DNA of 64,000 nt from Helicoverpa zea (taxonomy: Eukaryota > Arthropoda > Insecta > Lepidoptera > Noctuidae), in contig NC_061459.1 of NCBI RefSeq assembly GCF_022581195.2, positions 9,548,001 through 9,612,000 of the forward strand. Direction: 5' to 3'. The notes below the pieces were generated by a model. It did not search any database, had not been told where the DNA came from, and saw only the letters and a list, made by a program, of their open reading frames with translations. How positions within the stretch are numbered: the first letter of the stretch is position 1; each line of letters begins with the position of its first letter. Below, in pieces: positions 1-12,400 of this stretch. The translations under genes were made by a program, and so were the position numbers.

Positions 1-1030
1 AAACGTTTGAAACATTCGCCTATTCATTAAACAACACATAACAGTTATGTGGAATTTAATACAAGAGTTCATTCCGTGAGTTCAACAATTATCATTACGT
101 TGGACAAGCTTATTAATGATTACAATAACATTATTGCATGTTATGCAGCTCTTCCTAATGTAATTAGTTAGCCACTTTCAATGTGGTTTCATTGGTGGAT
201 CACACAATAACACATGTCTGGCTCTGTTACGTAAAGTGACTCATTTACAATCAGAATTGTGTTCATCAATGTATCAAGCAATGCGTTTTCAGCTGGTTAT
301 ATACCTACAAAAATAGTGTATTATGACATAATTGCAGAATCGTTAGCATATTTATTTCTTAATTTTGCCTATGAAGTCGTTCACATCTCATAAAACCTAC
401 TTTACGAAGCAGAATAAAAAATTGCCCGTTGACATCTCTATCACCTATCTTTAGCGTGTAAGCGTAATAAACGAATAAACTCATTATTTTGTTATAAAAT
501 TGTCTACTATTAAACCCTGGTCCTCTTTAATGTGTTTCAAATCTTCTGACTTTCAACTTAACTAATCTAATCAGACCACTTTAGTTGACATCATAGTTTT
601 CCACCTGCATCCATTGAATCGAAGTGTGGTGTTGGTTCGTGTGTGATCCGCCATAGGAAGTGATACTGTAAACGAGGTAGCTGGTTATGGACATTCCCAT
701 GCTCCTTCGATATCTAACCTCTTGCGTAAGGTATGATGTGTGTGTGCTAGGTACTCAGAACATTAATAACATACTCGTAACAATATTATATTATGATTTC
801 TCATAAATAGAAATGCTTGACTTTTCTTCTAACTTTAACAGACGATTACAGAAAGTGAAAGTAATCCCGAAAAAAAAGTGGACCCGTATTCCCGTGATTA
901 GTTTAGCTCCATTCCAATGGCAATTTTAGTCGCTATATGTTCAACAGTTTTAGCATAAAAGCACAATAAACAATGTCACTTTCGCATTTTGTAGTACATG
1001 TTAATAAACATTACACATCATTTTAACATA
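1..1030. other. Noncoding stretch, nothing recognised
   Basis: AT-rich sequence with no open frame that shows codon structure, a domain or splice-consistent extension on either strand. No tRNA-like boxes or clear repeats were seen. It may be intergenic or intronic; the sequence does not decide. Confidence 0.5.
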
Positions 1031-1077
1031 GCCGACCCCAACATAGTTGGGAAAAATTCTCGGAAGATGATAGTGAC
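1031..1077 (+). repeat. SINE 3' tail fragment
   Basis: The block 'gccgaccccaacatagttgg' followed by a gatgat-type end matches the 3' end of the full-length SINE at 25419-25795. The tRNA-related head is missing, so this is a 5'-truncated or decayed copy. Confidence 0.6.
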
Positions 1078-1425
1078 AAAGATATTTAATCCTTTTCTAT
1101 TACATCCTTTTCGATATTCTTCTTTTGCAGCAATTAAGTATAGTTAAAAACATGTGGCTTTTATTACGTATCTTCTTACATCTCCATCAGTCCGATGTAC
1201 GGAAGAAAGCTGCGACCACTAATCGGAGAGAGCTACAAGTGACACTGTTTATCTAACGCCAACTTCATAGCTGATCGCCTGCATTACGACTTACGAGACC
1301 ATTCGGTTCCGGTTACGTCATATGTGGACTCGTATATGTTTTTTTTTGTATTCCATATAAGTAGGTACTTCTTATATGTACAAGTAATGCCAGACTCATA
1401 GTACTTAAAACTAATTCCCAGCTCC

Positions 1426-1665
1426 TATAAAAGGGATCGATTCGTTTTGCTCACTCGTGGTAGGTTTTTGATATATATGCCTCAAAGAGGAGGCAAAAAT
1501 TATCGTTTCGTATTTATCACCTAACCTATTCATCATTTAACCGTTTAAACCTTCCCTGGATCTCTAAAACATTTTAAAATCAAAAATAGCCGAATCGGTC
1601 CAGCCATTCTCGAGTTTTAATCAGACCAACGAACAGTAATTCATTTTAATATATAGGTAAGAAGA
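1426..1665 (+). repeat. Probable dispersed repeat with a TATA-like box
   Basis: A TATAAAAG box at 1426-1433 is followed about 27 bases later by a TCACT initiator-like site, but no open frame follows. Downstream, 1530-1665 (including 'gtccagccattctcgag' and a 'tttaatatatagg' end) resembles the 3' end of a moth non-LTR element as I remember it. Promoter function is not supported by a gene. Confidence 0.35.
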
Positions 1666-2680
1666 TTTACTAAATATTTTTCGCATATTGTTCTGCGGCG
1701 GACCTAAAGCCTTAGGCGTTTCCTGCTATTCTACCTTTGGGTGATCCAAGCCCAGCCAAGTTAATATGTGAATAAAGTAAATTTTTAAAATTACTTGAAT
1801 CCTTAAAAAGTATATTTTCCTTTGTTCATGGAGTTTTTGTTCAATCACTTATTCACAAAGAGTTTATTTTAAGAATAACTACTTGTATGTCATTGATGAG
1901 CAATTCATTGGACAATTTGTATTCATGTAAATTCATAGTGTAATTGAATTAACCTAGTAGTTGTGGCTATTAAGGATAAGTAATAACAATAAAATAAATT
2001 GTTTATCATATTTTTATTCAAAATATTACACCTTACTCGTAGTTTTAAGTAGGTACTTGTGTTATCAACAAATAGTATACCTACAACCAAAACCTTTGCC
2101 ATTATATTATTATTATTTTTCATGTGTTTTCCATCGATGCAGAAATACGTAGGTATATGGATGATTAATTCGAAATGTTTACTTGAGATATACTTAAATA
2201 CTTAGCATAGGACGGCCACACTATTCCTACATAAAAATAATAACAATACTTCAAATCACACACTAACACTCCAGGAATGTAGATACGAAAGCTAATTGAG
2301 AACCACGATGCGTGCGCCCGCGCAGCGCGTGCGTTGAACTCTTTTCCACTAGAGCGAGCGATCTAGATCAATTCGCTCGGTTTGCTCGATTCGCTTTACT
2401 ATGCAACTATTAAGTACGCAAGTTACGCAAGTGTCATTGCCGTGATTTGCATCAGTACTGAGTAATCAGTAGCGCAATTATTGTATAACGCTTTGGAATA
2501 TTCCTTGAGTTGAAATGTTAACGGGTTGTGTCTACAGGATGTGACGGTTGGTTTGTAGTACAGGAGACGGGTGTTTTGGTTACTTAATTATTTTTTAGAT
2601 AAATAATATTTTTTATGCACTCACACTGGAGCATAGTAAGTATTTAATGAATTTTATATATTCTATATGTAGTGTATAAT
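1666..2680. other. Noncoding stretch with a short GC-rich palindromic patch
   Basis: Mostly AT-rich with no credible exon. The patch at 2310-2400 is unusually GC-rich and partly self-complementary (gcgcccgcgcagcgcgtgcg), followed by cgctcg/gcttcg-type repeats around 2350-2400. It could be a regulatory patch; no gene is visible next to it. Confidence 0.4.
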
Positions 2681-3580
2681 GGGAACAAATATAATGACCA
2701 CCATAAAATGCTTTGATACCCTTAGTTTTGTAACCAGAAATATCTACTGAACACCAGAAAAATAAAGTCTAAAAATGTAATAGTACCAGCTATATTAGTC
2801 ACGACTTCACTTTAAATTGTATTCGACCACCAAATTTAGTAAATGATCACCAACTCTTGACGACCAAATTAATGTATTATTTTTGCCTAAATAAGTCACT
2901 GTGATTGCCAAAAAATGTAGGCTTATTACCAAATAAAGTATTATGATGCCATATTAAGTTATGTGTCCGGCTTACAATGCATGCGTGAGTGTCAGTATGA
3001 CGAGTGACAGGGGAAAATGGAAGAAAATGACATATTGCGCCGACCCCAAGTAAAATTGGGAACAGGGCAGGAGAAAGAAGAAGAAGAATGTGTTTCTCAA
3101 TACACTCCCTCGAAAACACACTCTTATCGCACTGTTTAGAGGCATGCAATAGACAATTTTCCACCCTAGTGCAGGAAAAGGGTCCCCATAATGTTATAAA
3201 ATTTATTGTATCAGGCCGAACTTATTTTTTTGGAGTCAGTTTACTTAAACAGGATAGCAAGATGTAAAAACTTTGATTATCATTTTATATTAAAACGCTG
3301 GTATAATTTTGATGATCATTTACTACTTTTGGGATAACAATGATTTATTTGGACTCATTTTGCTTAAATAGGATAGCAGAATTTAAAAACTTTGGTTATA
3401 ATCTTACTTTAAAATGGTGGTTTAATTTTGGTGATCATTTACTATTTTTGGCTTACGCATGATTTATTTTGGAGTAATTTCACTTAAATAGGATAGCAAA
3501 GTGTTAAAACTTTGGTTACAGTTTTACATTAAAATGCGAGTTTCATTTTGATGATCATTTACTATTTTTGTCTGCTATTT
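2681..3580. repeat. Repeat block with three ~119-bp tandem units
   Basis: Three head-to-tail units start near 3222, each with 'ggatagca' at 3252, 3371 and 3491 (spacing 119 and 120) and each ending in gatcatttacta. The flank at 2681-2950 carries the same motif inverted (tttagtaaatgatcacc near 2834), so the whole block has an inverted architecture. A SINE-like fragment (gccgaccccaagtaaaattg, near 3039, with gaagaagaag tail) sits between the halves. Confidence 0.65.
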
Positions 3581-3766
3581 GTTACTATATCTGGTGATCA
3601 GTTAAACATAAGCCGTGTATAATTACCAGTGCCAGCCTACTGAGCAAAAATATCTATGACATAATTTTTGTTTAAACAATATTCCTTTAGCGTCACCAGT
3701 TTATTTTATTATTCAACTAATAAAAACCAATAAACAATTCCTATTTTCTGTTAACCGCCAGGAAAT

Positions 3767-4140
3767 GAAATCACCAATTTAATCTGAGGGCACGGCAGTG
3801 CCCCAGCCAAGACTCGAGCAAAGCGGGTACGGCCGTACCATCTTTTCTCGAAGCGTTTCGCGGCTATTTCAGCCCCCTGTATCTTCCATGTGAACAAAGC
3901 TAGGAGTTTAGGTTTTCTATGACCAAGAGTAAGTATTAGAACAAGCTCAGTCTCAAAATTACAAGACATTTGAATAAATAGTTTACGAGCTATGAGCGAT
4001 CAAAGTTACACCATTTTGTCACTGACTCACTGACCGATCATCAAAAGTCTAAGGTACTTCTAGCAAACTTAGAACCTTCAAATTTGGCACCAAGATAGGT
4101 TATTAGCTACATATAAAGGGAAAATTATAAAAACCTTAAA
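3767..4140 (-). repeat. Dispersed repeat, GC-rich head and AT-rich body
   Basis: A GC-rich portion (3785-3880) runs into 'cactgactcactgaccgatc' and aaggtacttctag-type text. I recognise this from memory as a common lepidopteran interspersed repeat. The open frame at 3751-3969 on the minus strand is inside it and shows no domain. Boundaries are approximate. Confidence 0.4.
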
Positions 4141-4646
4141 ACTTAATAAAAAAATAGGAAACAAATTTATATTTGCGTTTTTTCAAGAACATTGTGTATG
4201 AATTTTGACTGCATTGATAACTTTGTTATTTATTTATGTACAAAATGTTACTATTTGTTTTATTGTTACGTAGTGTGGTGTATTGTTATTATGTTTAAGC
4301 TAGGTTAAAATGAAATGAATAATGATAAAATCTTTCATATTAATGCAGTGCGACAAATACTGCATGCTCGCACGATAGATGGCGTTGTCCTGGTCTAAAT
4401 CGCGCTATGGTTTCGTTATATAGCTTAGTATAAGTAGTACTAAAAAAAAAAACAAATTTCATGTGATAGCGCCATCTACCTCTGAAATAAATCTCTTTCA
4501 TTCTTAAAGATATTCGATTCAAAAATTCGACAATTTTGAAATTTTTTAGTTTATTTAAAAAAAATGTTGTGTACATATTTAGTTAGTTGCATGTAAGTTA
4601 ATTTAATTTGTTATACCTATTCTTAGAGAAGAAAGAGACCTACAAA

Positions 4647-5326
4647 AAATAAATTAGATCCCACCAAAAACATTAAATGTAAAAAAAAGCCAATCCTCTA
4701 CGCAATTCCTCCACCGTAAAAAGTTTTGAGATCGCATAGAAGCCAAGTCCTGTTCAACTTTATTTGTAATAATAAATCAATATTTTGTGACTATATCAAT
4801 AGTTTTGTTCACATTACAATAATAATGTCTTGGCCGTGAGCACAAGTTAAAAGTCGCTCCTTGAAATAATGTGTAAATACCATTGAATTGATAAATTCTA
4901 TATGGACATGATTTTACGATTGGACAGATTATGGACTGATTGGAATTTGAGATCACCATGGACTAAACATGCGCCATAGTACATGTGCAGTTCATTGATG
5001 TTGGATGATACTGACTGACGGTCATTTAATAACAATTAAATAAACTAAAAGTATTTAATTCTGTAATATTAAACTTCATGTTTGACTTTCCCCTCTCCAA
5101 GATATGCTGTATTATATTTGTAGTTTATTGTGCTCATGGCCAAGTCAATATTATTGTAATGTGAACAAAACTATTGATATAGTCACAAAATATTGGTTTA
5201 TTATTACAAATAAAGTTGAACAGGACTTGGCTTCTATGCGATCTCAAAACTTTTTACGGTGGAGGAATTGCGTAGAGGATTGGCTTTTTTTTACATTTAA
5301 TGTTTTTGGTGGGATCAATTTATTTT
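4647..5326. mobile_element. MITE with ~197-bp terminal inverted repeats
   Basis: The left arm (4647-4843) is the reverse complement of the right arm (5130-5326) with few mismatches. Matching landmarks are gatcccaccaaaaac on the left against gtttttggtgggatc on the right, and cttggccgtgagcac against gtgctcatggccaag. The interior (~285 bp) has no coding capacity, so this is a non-autonomous foldback-type DNA element. Short open frames on both strands here are shadows of the arms. No clear target duplication was found. Confidence 0.8.
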
Positions 5327-6079
5327 ACAACTGCAACTACCCGTTCTAATGAATCCCTTTATTGGACTATTGCGTCCAATGACTTCACAATTGCTGCACT
5401 TAGACCTAAGTAGGCATATTATAGGTAATGCACCTTAATCAACATAAAAACAATAAGTATGGTGTTCACAAACTACTCACGATATACAAAGGATTCGTAT
5501 TAAGCATTTGGGTCAAGGAACCATTAAGGATTATATGGTTTTTGTCAAGCGCAATCAAATAATTTTATTTGTTTAAATGTTTTTATGGGTTTCGAGTCAT
5601 CTTGTGGTAATATAATTTAACATAATTAACATCTTATATTCTAGCATTGTTAAGTGGTTTATGATTTGAAGGAACATAACATTAACAGTAAACTAATAGT
5701 TTTCATAATTTGAATGATTTGCTTAACAACTGCGGTACACTTATTTACTCACATATTTTGTGCTAACAAATGCTAGGATAAAATATTTACCATACTTTTG
5801 GTACTTAATCTCATCATAGTAATATCTAAATTAAATATATCTACACACAAAACATAAAACGCGAAATATTATTACATATTATGCAAATATTTATAGACGT
5901 GCAATAAATATATTTCTTCAATTATGCACAGACTGACTATAATAGCCGAATAAAATTCACTTTTATTAGAGAAGTGGCCATTAATTTCTGTCGTGTAGTT
6001 AACATTAAAAGAGAGAGTAGCAACCTAGATGATTGATTGGTTTTACCAGTCATAATCGTATCAATAACTGTTACACTAA
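5327..6079. other. Noncoding stretch, nothing recognised
   Basis: AT-rich, no exon-like frame, no repeat seen elsewhere in the window. Confidence 0.45.
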
Positions 6080-6477
6080 GAGTATGCGCACAGTTTTAGT
6101 CTTACACACTTTTAGTCGGCCGATAGTTTGTTTGGGCTCATAAATTAGTATGAAGATGAATGGCAGTACGCAAGTATCAATGATCAGGCATTTGCCCGGT
6201 ATAAGAACGACTAAAAACATTGATTGGAATCAAGATTGTCTTTATACTGCAGGATTGTTCGTAAGAGTTACCGCGGGCTTGGTACATAAAAGGCCTACGA
6301 CGGAACACGACGGCTTTTAGTCAGTAAGAGTCTGACACTCCCTCACCGTTGCTAACCCGCAGCGGGAGGAGTCATTTGATGATTTTTGACGTCGTTAAAA
6401 AAAAGATTGTCTTTATAAAAAAAAATGACAACCATCGGGCAAATTGTCGGCCGACTGTTTAGTCTGCAGTGTGACTC
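6080..6477. mobile_element. TAA-flanked MITE (family 1, copy A), split by a SINE-like insert
   Basis: Ends read 'gagtatgcgcac' on the left and 'gtgactc' on the right, with TAA immediately outside both. The inner inverted text is tagtcggccgatagttt against caaattgtcggccgactg. Related copies lie at 15919-16140 and 23143-23288. A 156-bp retroposon is inserted at 6247-6402. The 3-bp TAA duplication suggests the PIF/Harbinger type. Confidence 0.7.
6247..6402 (+). mobile_element. SINE-like retroposon nested in a MITE, with 15-bp TSD
   Basis: A perfect 15-bp direct repeat, aagattgtctttata, lies at 6232-6246 and 6403-6417 around the insert. The insert contains 'gtaagagtctgacactccct' and 'gctaacccgcagcgggagg' and ends in an A-run, as expected of a retroposon. 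A related copy in the opposite orientation lies at about 41424-41575. I cannot name the family. Confidence 0.75.
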
Positions 6478-8080
6478 TAAAAGAGATAAATTACTGCCGT
6501 CTAAATATATAATTTTAAAGCGATTACTTCTGCTTTCGTGAGCATTAAATATAGTGTTTTTTCTTTTGTATGAGCAATAATAACGGTTGTCAAAATAATT
6601 AAACTGGCTTCTGCACTTAGTGATTGATAATTTGCATTCAATAATTTATTGATTACTAGCTTCTGTTAGACATGATATACCTGCGTGTATATTTTATACG
6701 TATGTATAGACTGGGGTTCAATTATGGGGCTACCGAGTTTATGTATAGGGTATTTTTACTCAATAATTACGTAGTGAAAGTTAGATGTAGCACAGAAATA
6801 AATATAGTTTTCTTTATATTATCAGTGGATGGATATTTTAGTATAGTTTTTCTATAGTTCCAATTAATAGAGATGTACAAATATATTTTTTCGTAAATGT
6901 TTGTAACAGAATATCTAGCGTATCCTCAGCCATCCTTTCATAAGTTTCACATTTTCTTTTTAATTTTATTGTAAAAAATAAGGACATTTACAAGTGAACT
7001 CCCAGACTATTCGAATGGTCGAGTGTTTCTATGAATATTGAAAAAGTTTATTATGCAACAAGTGTTAATAATATCATTTTATTCCATTTCAATATTATTT
7101 TATGAGTGAGCGGTATCTGCTCGGTGTATTTATATTTAATTTTGAGTATGTTGAAGTATAATAATGAGCACTATCTTTTATGTATATTTGATTGTTAACA
7201 ACCTATTTACGTTAATGAGCATAATTTTATTATTAATTACCATTATGTACGAATTTAATATTATAATTTTTATTTTGTATGTCTCTTCCAGACCACGGGA
7301 CTACAGAGTCCCGTATTTTATAATATTATATTCTAACTGAGAACTAACTGGAGTTTATAAAGCCAGAGTTTTACACACTCAGATTATTTAATTGCTCCTT
7401 GAAATAATTGTAATTTGGTGTTGTGTTATTTGTGCGCCATCACATAAAATAGAGAGCATATTGCTTTAAAATTAATTGAAAGTAGTTCTTTTACCCTAAA
7501 TCAGCCAGTACCTCTACTTAACTACACCTTTATATTTTACAGAAAGACCAGTTTACACCACCATTTGTGGCACTCCCAGTGTAAACACTGGCCAAAAAGA
7601 AAAAGATTAAACGGCTCAAACATGGCTAATACGAAAACAAAACTTAATAGACGTGTTGCAGCTGCTAAAAGGGGTGGTTTGTTGAAATAAGTGGCCAGTT
7701 TGCTTCGTCCCGGCTGCCAGTTTTAATCAACTTGGTTACGAGGCAGAAACATCCAGCTAAGAGCTCGCACGGACCTCGAGTGCACTTTGAAAGCGGCTGA
7801 TTAAGTTCACGACGCACTGGGACTCTCGCGACGTTCCAAACCCGCTTTTTGTTTTGATCGAGACTTAAGATCTATAGTGTACAGGAATACTTAGAAGATA
7901 GAAGCTTAAAATAATAAATAACCACCTCTAGATATAATTTAATTTGTTGTTTTAAATGTATTATAAATAAAAACAAAACAGTATTATGTCGTTCCTAAAA
8001 CATTGTGCAATAATAGTAGATATAATAATTAAGATAATAAACTAAAACTACTGTCATATACCTAAGTAGATGTAAGCTTA
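6478..8080. other. Noncoding stretch; small hairpin at 7295-7314
   Basis: No exon recognised. An 8-bp stem with a 4-base loop (acgggact-acag-agtcccgt) lies at 7295-7314. The segment 7560-7860 is richer in GC than its flanks but has no sustained open frame; it could be conserved noncoding DNA, which only a cross-species alignment would show. Confidence 0.45.
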
Positions 8081-8276
8081 ACTAATAATTAATTCTAGAT
8101 ATTGTTAACTTCTTATAAATTAATGTAATATATATATATATTTATAGTTTAAGTCATTATTATAATACTTTAGTTTTAAGTTAATTTGCTGCGCCCTAAC
8201 AGGGTAATGTGTACCTAGCATGAGATGCATCTGTATACATTTTGCAATAAATAAATAAATAAATAAATAAATAAAG
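8081..8276 (+). repeat. Non-LTR element 3' end with (AAAT)n tail
   Basis: 'gccctaacagggtaatgtgt' leads to ttttgcaataaat and seven or more AAAT units at 8245-8275. A unique 3' UTR ending in a short tandem tail is the usual 3' end of a LINE or SINE copy. No reverse-transcriptase sequence is left, so the copy is heavily 5'-truncated. Confidence 0.55.
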
Positions 8277-9291
8277 ATACGGACTTAATAAGTTTTCTGC
8301 GCTCAACCAATTACAAGCGATTGTCCTTTTGTTTATATACTGGGAGATGTAGTGACGATATCCATGTAAGGAGCTACTCATATTACTTTGACAGTTTTTA
8401 ATATGTAATTACAAGTAGCAAACATAAACTGGCATGTTAATTGAAATTCCTCCATCATAAAATGCTGTAGCAGACTGTTCATTAAAACAGCTAGTCTTTA
8501 TTACGAGAAAGGCTTGCCAAAACAACGTAGTTGTAAGGAAAATCTAGTTCAGTCCGGCTGTAAGTACGACGTGACGTGCCAAGCAGTCGGTCTATAATTA
8601 CCTTAGTTCGGGTGTGTTCGGAGATCGGGCTCGCCTCCTTAGAGTGGAACCATTCCAGTTAATCACTTGGAGTTCGGATGAAATATGCCGTTTTAGATGG
8701 AACACTGACCGGTTCAGATAACTAGATTGTTGTTGAGTATTTTCGTGGAAGGCTGTAGTTTATAAATTGCTCAGTACATAAGTGCAAGCTATGTGTACTT
8801 CAAGATTATGGCAAAGTGTTTAAGGAAGAGTACCGTCTTACTGCTAGAGCCTAATACAAAATCTTTTTATATATCGATCGATAATATTGTAAGTACCAAG
8901 TAATGTGTACCATGTAAGTGTTTGATGGAATTGAAGCCTTGCTTTAGAGAAAGTAGCCACATTATACCATACACGTTTTCAAACGATGTTTTCCATTACC
9001 TGTTTTGTAGATATTGTTATGTGCTACATGCACATATACATGCACAATAAGCTTACCTGAAACAAAAGCAAGAAAAGATTATTATATGGTTCATTGAGGG
9101 CATTAGAATATACCTATATTAACAACTACTGAAAGAAGTTAAGTGATACCTAGTACGTACACGAATATTAGGTACACCTTTTGTCTTGAAGCTGAAGTGC
9201 ATCTTAAAACAATTTAAATAATATTTTATCAACGTTACTTATAAACGTGAATTAAATTATAAGTAATACTTAAGGTCTGTTAAAGAAAATT
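8277..9291. other. Noncoding stretch, nothing recognised
   Basis: No convincing exon or repeat. The 8540-8740 segment is somewhat GC-richer but has stops in all frames. Confidence 0.45.
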
Positions 9292-9411
9292 CTTACTTAT
9301 AAACGTTGCTTAAGCATGTTTTAACTAACGTTTAATCACTACTTAACTAACCTTAAGTAGTGATTAGTTAAAATGTTGCTTAGAAGGTGATTAGATATTT
9401 TTATAAGTAAG
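9292..9411. repeat. Imperfect palindrome, MITE-like
   Basis: The left arm begins cttacttataaa and the right arm ends ttataagtaag. The centre holds aatcactacttaa-ctaacc-ttaagtagtgatt, a 13-bp perfect stem with a 6-base loop. The arms total about 55 bp each. Related text upstream (9240-9290) may belong to the same element. No coding content. Confidence 0.65.
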
Positions 9412-12400
9412 GCTGTAATAAATGTGTTGTTGTGTGTTGTTGTTTGTGTTCTATGTGTACAAAAGTGTTAAATAAATAAATAAATGTTTTAGGATGTACT
9501 TGATGATGTCTTGGTTCGTAAACTAACTTCTAACTGTCTCAAACAATAAAATCAGTGAGGTAAGAAATCACCAATCGCATGCAAGTAGCGCATCACATGT
9601 AACATGCTTGCGCATGAGCATTGAACATCGTTATGGTGTTCGCTCTCAGATCTAGTTATTTAGTCTAGATATAGGTACTACAATTTCCTTGTTCATAGTC
9701 AAAGTAAACAATATAATCTTTACTTATAAAATAAATAGGAATCATTTTTTGTTAGTTTGGTTTGTACCGCTAAACGCCGGAGCGTTTTAACTAGTGAACC
9801 GATTTTAAAAAAAAACATATACCGTCTTGGGCAGCTGTACTTGGTATCTTCGGGTGACAATGCTAGACGCGGGTGAACGGCTACTAGTGACAAAAAAATT
9901 GCGTGTTGAGTTAACTCTCTTGACATTCGGATAAAATGTCAAGTTAAAAAGTCTGTTACAGTATGAGTAAGTATCCGTTTTTGAAGTTCAAAAACGTCCA
10001 AAACCTTGAGGTATCTTCTTCATTTTCCTTAAATGACGCATATGCAAGCGAGTATTATACAAGAGTATGTAACGTGTATTGAATATTGATTCAGTGAGAG
10101 TCGGCCACATGCTCCTTGATCGTATCGAGTGTTTCCAAACAATTTGCTTGATATTATAAATAGCTGAAACTTTATGTAGTAGAAGATTCTTTTTAAGATT
10201 GATCTTTTAAATTTTCTATTAGAAATTGTAGCAGGTGATACGTTTATTTATTTATATGTAAGATGCTGAACAATGAACCTTCAGCGTCTGTAGAAAGTAG
10301 GTATGTATGAAAGTGACATTATATTTATGCCTTAATGTCACATAAAGTTTAATAAGAGAGACAAAAGAGATAAAAAAGCATTAATCAACGCTTAATAAAT
10401 CAATAGATCATTGACTTGTAAAAATGAGTCAAAAATCTTTTATCTAAAATCGTAAATTTTAAGATTATGTAATTAAAATTCGTTGCATTTGAATTATTTC
10501 TCATACTCATATCATTAACATCATTACCCCAGTAATTATAAACACAGATGAGTATTGGATAAATTCCCTAAAGGCGTGTTCCGTGAAGCGTTTGTCGCTT
10601 TCACTGGAAAGTCGCGGAGTCCGGAACTGGACGAGTAGCGTGCGCGCGTGCCGGTTAACGCAACGCATTCATCTTAAGAGCAATTGTGATTATATTTGTG
10701 CTTCATTAGAGTATTTTTTTTAAGAATGTTGGTTACTAAGGTTTGATTTTGTCTGAAGTAGGGAAAATAAGGACAGTTTTCTGAAATATGAAACAGCTGT
10801 AGTTTTCTTTAAATCAAGGCAATTTTAATGTATTGTATTTAAAATCTTACTGACAATAGTGAGACGAGACCTTATCTAATTCACTCCCTGTTGGTATACC
10901 GATTAAATCTTTATTGACGAGACTATGTTTATCTATAGCAGAATACTATTAATTACTTTTGATATATAATAGTAAGATACAGCCGAATGTTTTGGCTCTG
11001 TATTCATAATTTATTTTTGTTCTTCGATTTCACACAAACAATCGAAGTTTTTGACGCAACATTCACAGACGGAACGTTGAAAATATTGCACTCAGAAAAT
11101 ATACAGCGTTGCACTGGGGACGGCTACGAATTACTCTATTTGTATTCATAAGAAACCGTATGTTAGATTTCTTGTTATTATTATTTCAATGATGAAACAA
11201 GTTTTCGAAATTGGATCTCTCTTTTTATTTGTTAAAATAACATAAGACAAGTTTGATTTTCATTTGTTTCTTCCAATTAACTATGTATCAATTACCAAAG
11301 GGCCTTGATAAGCGATTAAGCAACACAGTTACGCCACAAGCATACATTGTATCAAAACCAGGGTAATATTGTTCATTCAATTAAACTTTAATCGTTTTAA
11401 CGGAACGAAATATCTTCACGGAGCACGCGAACTCATAAACCGTGCCACAACAGAGTAAAGTGCATCGAGTGAAAAATATTCTCACAATATCAAAGTATTA
11501 AAGTTGCTGTTCATCAAATTTAAAAGTTATAGTGGAGGTGCTTCTGGCTCATTTTGTTCTAGTATAAAACTGCATGGTTCAGGTCCAACCGTCGAACTTG
11601 TTAAGTAACGGAATGGACAGACTATGTAGTGTGTACACACGGCGCAGGAGTTAAGTATACTGGTAAAGAAATACTTGGAAAGTTTTGTTTGTGTATTACT
11701 CTTCAGTTTGTCGTATAATCCTTTGAGCATAAATAGTGTGTGGATTTTTTTTGTGAAGTAAGCCTCAATTATTTCGTTTCTTTTTTTTAATAATTAATTC
11801 TTAGCAATTGACGTCAGTAGGCTGACCTACCAATTAGTGCATGTTCAAAAAACAACCAAAAAGATGAAGTATGTTTATGTTATTGGCTCGTTGTCCTGTT
11901 TGTCCGTGTGTACAAGATAGTCCGCTGGCTCCCAGTAATCTCGACTCGAGATTAAGTCTCGAACTTTACTAGGTATCGACTATCGACTCGCCATTATTTT
12001 GTGTTATCCGCTGTACAAATTGGACGCAATTTGTAAGTTATTCCGATAGTCGGTTCTCGAATATGCCTTTTGTATTTTAGATGAAGCTCTCTTTGTTTAA
12101 GAAAGACTTAGGGAATTTATCTTCTTGATTTCATCTTTATAGATAAAGTTTCCGTACAAAGATATGTCTAGACGTATTACGTATATATTGGCGTTAATAA
12201 ATAGTTGACTACCGTGTTCAGTTTTTGTTAATAGTTTTTGTTTCGCGAATCAATGTTCGAAACGTGATGTTGAATTTTATTCCAACGATAAACACAAAAG
12301 CCTACATACATGTTAATACACTCTGCAGTCCGATAGCCAACTATCAAATGGGTTCGAACAACGATTTCGAAAGTTATGCAAATTATAATGAATGTTTATG

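Noticed and set aside
3222..3580. CRISPR-like repeat array
   Set aside because: Units are contiguous 119-bp tandem copies without spacers, in an animal genome.
7295..7314. Rho-independent-type terminator hairpin
   Set aside because: Isolated stem in eukaryotic noncoding DNA with no gene ending there.
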